NCBI GenBank assembly: GCA_025618425.1
Contig: CM046848.1
Span: 25,420,116 to 25,484,115 of the forward strand
Reading direction: 5' to 3'
Source: Heliocidaris tuberculata
Lineage: Eukaryota > Echinodermata > Echinoidea > Camarodonta > Echinometridae
DNA: 64,000 nucleotides
Part shown: positions 42,729 to 55,800 of the stretch, in pieces
How positions within the stretch are numbered: position 1 is the first letter of the stretch
Layout: each line of letters opens with the position of its first letter
Program-made: the position numbers and the translations under genes
Notes under the pieces: generated by a model
Told to the model about the DNA's origin: nothing
The model's input: the letters and a program-made list of their open reading frames with translations, nothing else
Databases searched by the model: none

Positions 42729-42985
42729 CATGTGTGTGTGTATTTAGAGAGAAATATTTACTGCCTTAGAGAAAGATAGAAAGAGGGTGAGAAAGAGAGA
42801 CGAAGGATTTAAAGAGAGCAATGAAATGAGAGAGTTGGAGAGAGAAAGAGAGTTAAAAAATGAGCAAGAGAGGGAGCAACCAACGAATAAGTGAGCAAAA
42901 GCAGAAAGCAAGAACAAGTGAGAGAGAGCGAGCGATCTAGGTTGAGAGAGAGAGAGAGAGGGAGAGAGAGAGAGAGACGGGGTGG
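42530..42985. repeat. Compound GA / TA / TG microsatellite region
   Basis: GA-rich words throughout, (TA)n at 42657-42689, (TG)n at 42690-42720, (GA)n at 42943-42976. Confidence 0.9.
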
Positions 42986-43019
42986 GGCTAAGAGGTGAAA
43001 CAAATGTAGTAATGTGAAA

Positions 43020-44158
43020 TTTGGAGTATATCAGTTTTATTTCAACTAGACTAATCTTTAGTTCAGAGGTAATTCAGTGGCATGTTTGCCTTCTTTTCAG
43101 TGAGTCTAATCTGTAGTTCAGCTGTATGCACTGATGAATCTTTTGAAAGCACAGGGGCCATTGTCTGTACATCTTTAGCTGACCAGTAGGCTGGTGATAG
43201 GGCCCAATTAGGTACCCCTTAAGAATGCAATTGAGATTTCTTCTCTTGTATGCTACATGGACATGTAGTTGATTGAGAATGTAGTTGAAGGTTGAAGGGG
43301 AGGAGCACAAGAAGACAGAGGGAGCGAGACATGAAGCTTTCCTGCTAGGCAAATCGCATCTACATGAACTGTATATCGAGTTTTAAAGCTTCTGTAGCTG
43401 CACTGGCCATCAGAAAGTCAAAATTAAACCGATAGCTTTCACAGGCATATATAACCTTATAGGCTGGACACTTGCAGTGTGTGGGCGGGGCTGTTTTGCC
43501 CATACTAATAAAGCTGCGGTACTCAATCCTCAAACGCGCCTATCGAGTGAATTTGTTGGAGAACCCTTCACAAAAATAAATCTCCACAGAGGTTCCATTG
43601 TGTTTACGCTACCAAGTGAGTCATAGTATCAATACCCTCACAGATAGTGCACCCAAAAATTCGTGAACTATAGAAATAACTTGTACAGTCCAATTCAATA
43701 CAACAGAGCCGGGCCTGTAACTGGATAGTAAAAACCCAAGTCAAAAACGTCAACAAGAGGAACGTACTGTTTCTGAAATCTGACATTTAACAGAAGTTCA
43801 CTGATTCTGTTCGTGCATTGAACAAGTTGAATATTGTCCTGATTGTTACAACTATTTGTGGGAACGACTGAGAGTCAAATCTCTATGTTTCCTGTGAAAG
43901 GATGTCCGATGGACGCACTGATAATATGAGGACACGGCCTGTTGATTGACCATTGGTGATTGGAAACAAATAACATCTGCTGTATATTTCAGCAGCAAAT
44001 GATCGACGTATTGCCCAGATAACCTGGATGAGATCTTCCCATCCGATCGAAAAATCTCCGTCTAAATTCTAAAATGTAACCAACATCAACGACAACATCA
44101 ATTTCAACTTTACATGGCAGGAGGAATGTGTTGTTTAACATCATAATTATAATACGTC
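43020..44158 (+). promoter_or_regulatory. Upstream region of the MFS transporter gene
   Basis: Non-coding sequence before the ATG at 44159. It includes an in-frame TAA six bases before the ATG, so this ATG is the first usable one unless an upstream intron exists. No core promoter motif that I would defend. Confidence 0.3.
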
Positions 44159-44301
44159 ATGGATGACGTCAGTGGCAGTCACGAATTGCTGGTGATCAGA
44201 AGAACGAATAACGAGCCTGGTGAGGCAGTAGTTAGTTTAGGATGGAGAGTATATGGGTTAACTATCATCACCTTCCTCAACGTGATGAACTTTGTCCAAC
44301 A
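44159..44301 (+). CDS. MFS transporter exon 1 (N-terminus, TM1)
   Basis: Residues 1-48, from MDDVSGSHELL to the middle of TM1; ends in phase 2 before GTAAGT. Confidence 0.84.
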
Positions 44302-47300
44302 GTAAGTATAATTATACATTTTTAAACAAAAAGAAGAGTCTGTGCGCAAAATTAATGTTGCACGACAATCGCTCTGCAGTTAACCCTTTCAGGACAGGAA
44401 TCATTCAAGGGCTAAATTGATCACATTTTGTTCTTCAAATTGGCAACAATAATATTTTTCTTTTAATGCTACATAGTTCTAATAAAATGTAGTGTCTTTT
44501 AAAACAACATACATGGTTAGAAACTTTGTTGAGAAGATGAAAAAAATTGACAATTTTGACAAAAAACAAGGATTTTGAAGCTTATTCTTGGTTTTAAATT
44601 TCCTGGCATTAAACGCAATATGGTCATGCAACAAAAATGGACATAGTGTGTGGAGAAATTTTTGCCTTTTCTACTCATGCATCTGGTATATTTTTGAGAG
44701 CCCTGAATCAAAAGTTATTGAGCCAAACCACAAAATATATTCAATTGTCTCGAAAGGGTTAATATCCTAGACTACCATGACTACAGTAAGGGAATTCTCA
44801 ACTCCAACCCAAGACCAAACACTGCACCTCGCCCTCACCCTAACCCTACATCTAATCTAAATCCCCATATCCCTAGCCCTATCTTTGACGAAATAATAGT
44901 CGGAGCAATTGTCACTGGAGCATATTATGTCGGAGCACAGGCTTTGAAAGGCACAGGAAACCTTTCTATATCTCTACAATAGATATTTAGATAGGAATGA
45001 ATGATATAATAGAAAATAAATACGGTTGAGATAATGTTGCCAATTGGTGCATGCGTAAAGAGTAGAAAACCGCCTACAGCGAAAGCTTCAAAATATCATT
45101 CTAGGCAAATTGTGACGATAACATTACGGCATTTATGAAAATAATGATATATATTTCTTTGCATACATCAGAAAACTGACCTATCTTAGGTGGAAAAAGT
45201 TCGAATTTTACACAACACAATTTTCATCACCTTGGATGAATAAAGTATTCACAAAGTTGGGCAATTGGTTAAAAACGTTAGGGAAATTTAAGATAATGCA
45301 ATTCCTCTTTTCAAACGTCAGATGGGAACAATGTCCTCTTTTCCAAATGGTAGGCAACTCTCTTTCTCCACCTCCTATTTTCTCATCACCTTAAAACTGC
45401 ATCAAATCCCTATGCCAAACAAGTTAGCCTAAGTTATAAAAGTTAAGTTATAACAATGCCTATTTATATAATCATACAGGAAATCCTACATCTTTGTAGC
45501 TGTATCCGAAACGAACAATTGCATGTACCGTAGAAAATTGACCTGTTGCGAAATTCGGGTACGAAGTCCAATATTTGATCTTACAGATTGATGTACGGTA
45601 CCAACGCTTTACACATTCTCAACAGTACCTATTCAACATCTACATTTTCTTAAATGCAAAGTATGATTTTGAAAATAATCTCTGCGGGACGAGCAACGCC
45701 AGTAAAGTAACTTTGACATGACAATAATATTCAAATATTAACACTATAAGCAATATTTTGGAGCTGACATTGAAGAAAGGAGAATAAGAAAAAAATGAGA
45801 AGAATTAAGCAGTATACCTATGACATGTTTCACTACTTTAAAAAAAGTGTCCGTGTGCGGTTAGGGGAGGGGAGGGATCCTCGAAACTTCCTTCCCGATA
45901 ATACACCCCTGATTTCACACATTTTAGAACTACATTCACTCCTTCATGTCATTCTTCTAAAAAGATACAAAAACTTGTTGTAATGATATAGAATATGTAT
46001 TTGCCATCAAAACTCAGTTAAGCAGATTATGATAAGAAATGTGTTAATAAGATATGGAAATAAAGTAACTGAATACAATAATATTGTAGTCCCATCTTTA
46101 CATTTCAGATATCTTCTTATCGTAACAATATTTGGAATGGCTACAGAGTTAGAGTTCGGGGAAACGGAATGTCAGGTGATCAACGAAACCCGAGCACGTG
46201 ACTATTTAAGTGATAGCAACATCACTGGAGATGAATTATGCGCCGAGATAGGAAGGTTGGTTGTTAAAATCTGATTAGACACAGTCATTTACATCAAAAA
46301 TGTCTATTTTTTTTTCAATTTATTTATTTAAATATATTTTTTCAATGATCTTCAGTTTGATTCCACTCAATGAATATACATCAATCATGAATAAACATTT
46401 CAATGAAAGTGCATTCGAATAAAGCACAATAGCATGTAAAATCTTCTATAAATGAATACCTGAAATTCAAATTCAAAATTTTTCAAATTCATATTTATTT
46501 CATTTCCAACAGAAAGAAATAAAGACAATGGCTTTACAGATATTATAACAGAAAATATGAAAAACATATGTACAAATTCATTTTTTCTTAATAAGTGTAC
46601 AAGCACTGAACATATAAATAAATCATTATAATGAATTATTAAAAGAAATTCAAAACTTTAAAGAAAGCATTGAATAAAATATTTTCATAAAATAGCCCCA
46701 CCCCCATAAACAAGGGAAACAATATATCATAATTATTACTGCATATATTGCACTGGCATCCCTGCATCCAAACCCCTAACCCCCCTTCCTTCACACCCTC
46801 GCACTCACACACTTTTTTTTTTGTTTTTCAGTAATCTTTATTATATATAACATAACATTCGTCTTGAATGTATACAACAAATAACACTCGATAAAATCAT
46901 TGAAACAAGGCATATACAACAAAAATATCATTGAATGAAATGTAATCATTAAAAAAGAAAAAAAAAGACGAAGACAATGAATATCAGACTGTATAACATA
47001 ATTCATTCTTACTCTAGACTCCTTATTCTACCTACTTCCCTCCCCCCCCCCCCCCCCCCCCCCCTCGTCCCCCTACTTAACCCATATCACAGCATACAAA
47101 CACCCCACCATCCACACAACACGCATACACACACACACACACACAAAAAAAAAAAAAAAACACCCATACGCATCCACCTATTCATACTACATCGTCTCAG
47201 GTTCCCCCCTCCAGTCCACATACCTGACTTGAATATTTTTTATGTGTTCCCATTTTCGTAAATGCAAATGCAGTCTACCTGCTTTTGACGCTAGAGTTTT

Positions 47301-49815
47301 TTCATCCTCTATAAATTCCGAAATAATTTTTACTATCTTTTCTCTGGTTGGCAAGTTATTTTCTGACCTAGATTTGAAAATAGTATATTTCAACAAAATC
47401 ATCAGACTATTTACACACTTAGATCTATCAGAATTACCCGTGATTCCCAAAAATATTTCTTGCCAATTCATATTTTTCAATTCAGCTATATCAAAATGTT
47501 CAATCACAAATTTCCATATCTGTTTAACCTTGTCACACTGCCAAAATAAATGCGAATATGTCTCTGGTTCAAGTTGACAAAAGGAGCATAGGTTATCAGC
47601 TACAAAACCAAATTTCATAAGCTGTTCTTTGGTATATACGACCCCGTGTACTAACATAAACTGAAATTCCCTGCATTTCCAAATCAGTGTTGAACTTCTC
47701 GGTCTGACAAATAGTTCCCTCAATTCCTTATCCGTAAAATCAAAGTTGTTGTGACCATCCCTTATCTGTATACTATAAGTGTCTTGCAACTCTTTGACAA
47801 AATGTTCATAAATTCTCCTAGATTTTATGTATTGAAAATTAGATTTCTGCTCAAAAATATTCAAGATTATATTAAAATTTGTTAAATCAACTTGCTGAAA
47901 TCTGTCTATGGCTTCAGTATCCTTCCAATTCATTGGTATAGCACTAATTATATCGTTTATCTTAAGCAAACCGTCTCCGTTAATACCAAGACTTTGAAAG
48001 TATGCCACCGGCTTCACATGTCCATTATCGTAAATATCTGTTAGCTGGCATATGCCACTATCATATAAATCACTATAAAAAAACGTTTTATCTCTTATAC
48101 GTATATTTCTATTATTAAATATTACTGGATGTATAACATCACTTTCAACATTCCTGCATTTTTCCATATCCTGCCAAACTTTTATCATTTCCAAATAAAA
48201 TGGTGGAGCACCCAATCTCAAAATGGACGAATCAAAATCAAAATCAAAATCAAAATCACATTTAAAAACAAATCTTCCCCCAACTGATCTAAAGCAGTAA
48301 TCAAAATACAATTTCCACCCTGCATTCTTTTTTCCATATAATAAGCGTTTTAACCACATAATACGTTGTGTCTTGACAAACAGCTTGAAATTTGTCATTT
48401 TTAAGCCACCATTTACATAATCCTGATACATTATTTTTCTTTTTATTCGGTCTTTTCCACGCCACAGAAATTCAAAAGTAATCTTTTCTACTTCAGAAAA
48501 TATCCACTGAGGAACCACTATGAGTGACGAAACATAATTAAGTTTTGATAATGCATATGTTTTGATCAGGTGTATTTTCCCCATAAGTGTTAAATCCCGT
48601 TCTTTCCACCACCCTAAAAGCCTTTTAATTTTACTTAATATCTCTTTATAATTCAAATCCTCTTTTTTTCTAACATTCATGGAAAAATAAACACCCAAAA
48701 TTTTAACTTCCTGAACAAGGTTGCCAAACAAGGCTATATCCGGTCTATCACAATTCTTACCCATCCACATAAAATTAGTCTTTCCTTTGTTAACTTTGAG
48801 ACCACTAATTTTCTCGAATTCTTCAAAAATAATCTGTAACCTATCAATCGAGGGTTTGTCTTGTACAAATAAAGAAATATCATCTGCATAAAGTATTTGT
48901 CTAATCTCATTTTTCCCAAATTGAATTCCTTTAATGTTATTGTCTTTCCTTATTACCTGCGCAAGTGTTTCTATGGCTAACAAAAACAGATAGGGAGATA
49001 ATGGATCACCCTGTCTGACCCCCCGTTTGATATCAAAGTACCCAGTCGAACGCCCACCGTTCATTACACAACTGCTTATATCCGTATATAACACCTTAAT
49101 CCAAGATCGGAAAGAATCGCCAAACCCAAACAAATCCAGAACTTTGGACAGAAAATTGTGAGCTACAGAATCGAATGCCTTTTCAAAATCCACTGTGACC
49201 AAAAAACCATTTGTTTGATTTAAAGAATGAAATAGCATATCATCTATTAACCTAACAGCTTCTCCAATATTTCTATCTTCTATATAACCTACTTGATCAT
49301 AATGAATTATTTCACCTAATACCTTTTTTATTCTTTTTGCTAATACCTTAGATAAAATCTTGTAATCCACATTCAACAGCGTAATCGGTCTATAATTTTG
49401 AATGTACATTGTATCTTTACCCTCCTTCTCTATTAATGTAATAACGCCTTGCTTTTGTGACGTCGATAATTCCCCCCTGTTATAAGTTTCATTCAATGTT
49501 TCAACTAATATATCCCCTAAAGTAGGCCAAAAGGTTAAATAAAATTCTACGGTAAAACCGTCGTTTCCCGGAGATTTATTGGATTTCATTTCTTTTAACA
49601 CATTATAACATTCATTCTTAGTCACTTTACCTTCACATATATACTTATTCTCTTTACTTAATTTTGGGAGATTAATAAAAAATAACGAATTTTCATCCAA
49701 AATTAAATCTTTATTAGAGTACAATTTTTCATAAAATGATTTAATAATCTTCAATATTTCGTTATCATTTTTAATTTTTTCCCACACCCACACCCACACA
49801 CACACACACGCGCGC

Positions 49816-49883
<68 letters not shown>

Positions 49884-52800
49884 ACTCATGTATACCGCCC
49901 TCAATCCTGCTGTTTTCATACAACCTTTCCCATTTTAACAAATGCTTGTCTAACTTACTCCTTTTCATAGCTATCGCCTTTTCTTCATCTCGATATTCTA
50001 CTATCCTTTGAAAAATTTCCTCCTGAGTAGGAACTACACCTTCTGACCTTGACCTGAAAATAATGTATTTTATCAAAAAGATTACTGTATTACACATTTT
50101 GATTTCAAGGTCCTTTCCAGTAATCCCCACATATATACCTATCCACTCTGCATTTTTAAGCTTTACCAAACTTCAGTCACCTACTGCCATAAGGCTTTGA
50201 CATCATCGCAATCCCAAAATATGTGTTCATAGGATTCTAAATTTAGCTTACAGAACGAAAAATAATTATTGTCAACAAAACCAAATTCAAAGAGATGTTC
50301 GTTTGTATATATTGCTCCATGAAGTTATATGTACTGAAACTCCCTAACTTTTGATAAAATTGTTGCGATTCTAGGTATTATGAAAATTTCTGCGATTTCT
50401 TCTTAAAGGCCACCGCACACCTTACGATCGGTCTGCGATCCAATTTCAGAAGAAAATGTAATATCATTTGACAAATCATTTAAAAACGAAAAATATTTTT
50501 GATTGAGGGTCTGAATAGTCATACAGATAGTAAAAATCGATAATACGGCCTTTGCCGAGTTTTCTAGTCGATGGAATAGCCAAATCGGCTCCGAGTCGTA
50601 GTGACGTCACAAAAATCGTACGACTGCTTACGATCTGAAACTAATCTTGCCCCTATTCCCTGAAGAAAGCTGACAGCTCACAAAAACCCTATGTTTAGTA
50701 TTCATATCACTTTTTAGAACCTGAATAGGGTAGATTTCATTTGTTAAAATGCCAATATTTAATGCCATAGCGATTTATTTCACAAATCGGATCGCAGACC
50801 GATCGTAAGGTGTGCGGTGGCCTTTAGAGAATTCAAAGTATTTGTGGCCACCTTTTACTCGTAAATTGTATAAATGTTGTAAATGTGTTCCAAAATATTC
50901 GTAAATCTTTCTGGAAGGTACATCTTTCAATAGCATGATATTTTCAAAAATCTTCAACGAAATATTGTAATTGTGTCTATCAACGGAGTAGAAGTCGTAT
51001 AAGTTCCCTTCATATTTTCCGCTTTTCAAAATTGCATCACTTATCTTCCATATTTCCATTATATTTTCACCAATTAGATCTAAGTTATGGAAATAATCAC
51101 TTGTTTTCACCTGCTCTTTTTCTAAACTGAGATCCACTAGATAAATTTCTTTCTTAAGTAAGTCTTCATTTTACCTTTAGAAAGGGTAAGATTTATCATT
51201 AAAAATGATTGGATTAGCTTTTCCTAAAAAAAAAATTAAAAAAAATCCTATTTCTCCATATCTCGCCAAGCCTTTAAAATCTCTAAATAAAACAGGGCAA
51301 GGGCAAAACAAGGGCAATTACAATAGCCTTGTCCATCACCTATTGAAATTTGCAAACATTATAATGACGTATTACGTAATCCGAACATGATTTCTATGGG
51401 ATATACGATAGAATATTGAAATTACCCTTGAGTTGATTTCTTGAAAGTTGTTGCGATCGTGTGAACAGTACTATTGCCAATCTATTTCTTTATCTGTGGT
51501 TTTGTCAGTTGTATCTCACTGATATTTCTATCCAATTTACTTGACCTAAAAAGGTGTTCTGAAAACAGCACGCTTTTCCTACCAGATGTGTGTGGGATAA
51601 AGTACACGGGACAGGGTACACGTTATGATGTATTAGCTGGTCCAATTTACCTGATCATCCAAGGTATAGCAGCAATTCCTCTGGTAGCCTTGATTCAAAG
51701 CGCTTCTTTGAGGCCTCCCATTGCTATTGGGGTTCTCACCGTGCTGTGGACACTCTGTACCCTGCTTACAGCCTTTGTCAAAGACTACTGGGCCGTCGCC
51801 TTGCTTCGGTTCCTGTATGGCATATTGTACGTAGTAAATTCCTATAATATATTTTTGTTACAGCCCGTTTTGGTCTAATGTTATGATTGAAATATTCAGT
51901 TCAGACGTATTGAACCGTTATGATGATGTTTTTAAAACATATTCTGATCTGTATCAAAAAAATATGACAACCAACAAATGGGGTGGAAAACTGTTGTCTG
52001 AAACTGTTTCTCTTAAAAAAAAAAAATCACACTAGCCATTGAATCAGTTAACTGGCTATAGATACATGAACTAATATACTGTGTTTAAAATACAAATTAA
52101 TTACACCAGAAAATGATCGTTTAGTAACATTTAGCACGTTTTAATTTACTTTCAATGAACCTTGGTTTTTTTTGTTTTGTTCTTTATTTGATTTATGTCT
52201 GTTTTAGTTCTGGTCCATTCCCACCTATTTCTCTCGGATACCTAGCACAAATATTTCCATTGGTAAGTGTTTTGTAAGTATTAGTAGACCCTGAACCAAG
52301 TTTATAAGATTTCATTATAACACTTCTAAACGAATACTGATTCCAGATTTTAATTTAGTAAAACTGATTTCAGAATGGAATGAGTTTTATTTAAAAAGTT
52401 GTACGGAAATATGTAAGGAAAATCAATTTCACTGCTATTGATCAGCGGTCAGTTTCCTACAATAACCGAATTCTTAACTTCATCCCTGGATCAAACATAC
52501 ATCTAACCCTAACCCTATCGTAAACCTAGTTGCAACCCTATAGCCCTAAAACTTTGAAAAAATTAAGGCCAGGGCAATTATCGCCGGAACGCATGTAGGA
52601 ACATGGCTCTTTGGTGTGGATGTGGGTATTAGTGTGCGTGCGTGTGTGCGTGCGTGTGTGCGTGCGGGTGTCAGGGGAAGGAATTGGTGCGAGTGTAAGA
52701 TCCATAGGGTAAGATCCGTTTGCGTGGATGGAAGATACTCCCTCCTCCTTTCCAAACCTTTGTGACGTTTGCACATCTGAAAACGATGGTGAACCGTAAT

Positions 52801-55800
52801 GAACAAACAATGTGGTCTTTTTTTTAACCATGGATGCATTTTTAAAAAAAATCCTCTTTTCGATTTCATTGCTTATAAACTTGACAGGAAGTACACACTA
52901 TCGTCTTCGGAATAGGACACTACGGAAACATAGCAGGATATGGAATAACTTACATCTTTATTCTGGTCAGTGAGAGTATCGGATGGAGATGGTGCTATCT
53001 TGTATGTGGATCAACAGGTCTCATCCTCGGCGTAGCTTCCTGTTTTATGGTGAATCCTAAAGTTGTTCACCACCAAGACGAGGTACTCGCACAAATTGTC
53101 AATTGTGATTCGTCAGTAAACGATATCGTGTGTTAGTAGTGAACAGATAAATGTGACTGAACCCCATCACGAAATCATTAAAATGACCCCTCCCCCCTAA
53201 ATTTTTTTCAAAAAATAATAATAAAAAAAAAGAAATAGGAAGAACATAATGAGAAAAAGATAAGTATGAACATTAAACATTCTTTGAATTATCAAAGAAT
53301 TTCAATTATTTTATTTCGGGAATGAATTGTGAAGAATTTGATAATAATAGCCAATTTACAGTAAAATCATTTCTGTTGAAAGTCATACTGCATACTGCTG
53401 TGAACCTATTGACTAGTTACCAGAACGCTCATTAGATCGTTATGAACGCTCTTACCAGATCGTAACCATTAGATCGTAACTTGCGTTCTTACGAACGTTC
53501 TGACTAGATGCCAGAGAGCCCACGGGCTCGTAACCTTTTGGCATTTGAAACTTATGACCAGCTTATACCAGAATGCCCAGGAGATCGTAACTTTCGTTCT
53601 TATGAACGTTCTGACTTGATGTCAGAGGGCCCATGATATCATAAACTTTGGTCTTATGAAACTTCCCCCAACTGAAAGACGGCCCACAATATCGGGCTCA
53701 TGAAACCGCAGCAATCGGTCTCATGACCTGTCGGTCAAGTCTTTGTTGTTTGTCATTATATGGATTCTAAACCCATTTACATTTTCAGATGAAAACCTTA
53801 ACGCCTTCTTGGAAGGAACTTCGCACTAGTCTAAGACAGATAATCTGGACTTTCATGATGTGTATCATCCTGGCACAAACAGCACGTCTAGCAGCTACGT
53901 ACGTTTTGTCATACAACCTCACCATTTATGTGGCGGAGTACTTTCCAGAGTTCAATGTGACAGTAATAGGCTTAATCACAATAGTCGTAGGCTTCCCTAG
54001 CTGCGTCTTTGGCGGATGGATATGCGATCGTCAACGGAAGGTTTCTGTTATACGTGGGAGATTACCACTGGCACTTTTTTTAATGGTAACTAATGGTAAC
54101 TAAAAACAATGCAATGTTTATAATCCACGATAACACCTGAAATAACAACCTAGAAAAAAAAAATCATCTAATTCTTATGGCCTCTAGAAACATAAAAACA
54201 ACTTCTGCAAAGTGGATTTTTAAATCATTACATTTTTAAATGGATAGTCATGTTATTTCATCAAAGCTGTTTTATTTATGTCTATAAATAATTCGAAAAT
54301 CGTCTAATAGCCTTAAAATTTCTATTGGCATATAGGCCTACACGTTTATATGTTACTGGAATATGTAAAGTAGTGGGGGAAAAGCAAGGACATCAGAAAA
54401 TGGGCCGACTTAAGATGCTTTGAGCTGTCCTTTAATAAATTTTAAACACTTGTGAAAATGAGAAGAAGAAAAGACGGAGAAAGGGAAAAAGGAAATGTAA
54501 GGGGCATTTAATGTCTTGAAATGGAAAATATTTAATTTGCATGCATGTTTGTATCCTGCACGAGCACGTCCCATCGATGGCATACTTACAGAAACACCAT
54601 TCAAATATGTAAAACTTCAAATCATTTTAATGAGATTTTTTCATTTGACCTTCATAAATCCAAATACAATAATTATGACCCCAAATGATACCTAAACAGG
54701 GGCGGATCCAGGATTTTCTTTAAAAAAAAAAAAGGGGGGGGGCAAAATGAGGCGGCAGTATTGGTCAGAACGTCCTATTTTTAGGTCTCATTATTTCACA
54801 CCACACGCATTTCAGATTTGATTTTTGGGTTGTAAATTGATGTAAATGGAATAAAGATTACGAATATGAGCATTGCATGAGCCACTGAATATTTTACAGA
54901 ATTATTATATGGGTTCTAAACTTCTAAAAATAAACATGTGTCATGTCCGTTTATACGCACAAGCTGTCATGTCCGTTATGCCACTGTCAGCTCTGACCAG
55001 GAAACATGCAGTCTAATCGTTTCACGAATTATATTTATGTATAGAGTATAATCATAAGCTGCTGTTAATACCTAAATTAGACCCATTGAACCCCAAAGCT
55101 CATATATTTTTCAAAATATTCACAGGAGTGAAATATCCTTGTCTATTTTCTGTCATGTCCTTTACGGTTATAAAGAGTCCATTTTCTCTTGAACTCTTCA
55201 GTGGCATACTTTGGAATTTGTTGTGTATGTCCCTAATAGTCAATTAAGTCAAATGTGTCTGTTTCACTTACTGAAATATTTTTGAGGACTTTTGATTTTG
55301 CTTAAAACTGTCTTAGATACCCAAACATAGGTCTGAGTGTCGTGTCCGTTACGCTGGAATTGCCCTTTTGCTATATCAATGTCAAAACCTTTTTTTTTTT
55401 TTCACTATACCACTATATAATTATTCCCTCTTTTTTTCATATCCAGACAATCGGGTTAGTTTCCGGGGTGTTGATATTCCAAACTTCTCAGACAACGCTG
55501 TTGATTTTATATGGTATCCTGCTCTTAGTCGGTGACTGGATCTACGTTACTATCCTCTCCGTCATCTCTGATTTTACTCCACTGGAATGCAAGATAATTG
55601 TCTTTGCTATCACCTACTTCTTCACGCATTCCGTGGCGGGTGCTATCAATCTTTTGGTCACTCCGATAACATCCTTGTCAAGTCTCCGTTCGGCGCTTAC
55701 GCTCCTCAGTGGAATACTTTTTGGGACCTGCGTTCTGCTTCTCCTCCTAAGCATTGGTTGTATGCATATTAGGAAGGTGAAATTCGAGCATGAGTCTAGT

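Noticed and set aside
44517..44770. Short frames on both strands in intron 1 of the MFS gene
   Set aside because: They lie within the family J repeat and have no counterpart in its other copy.
47041..47186. Pro/Thr-rich plus-strand frame near 47000-47260
   Set aside because: C run and CA repeat in the LINE 3' UTR.
49782..49847. Met and Val-Cys repeat as the true start of the LINE protein
   Set aside because: It lies in the TG microsatellite at the truncation point; the real start lies further 5' in a full-length element.
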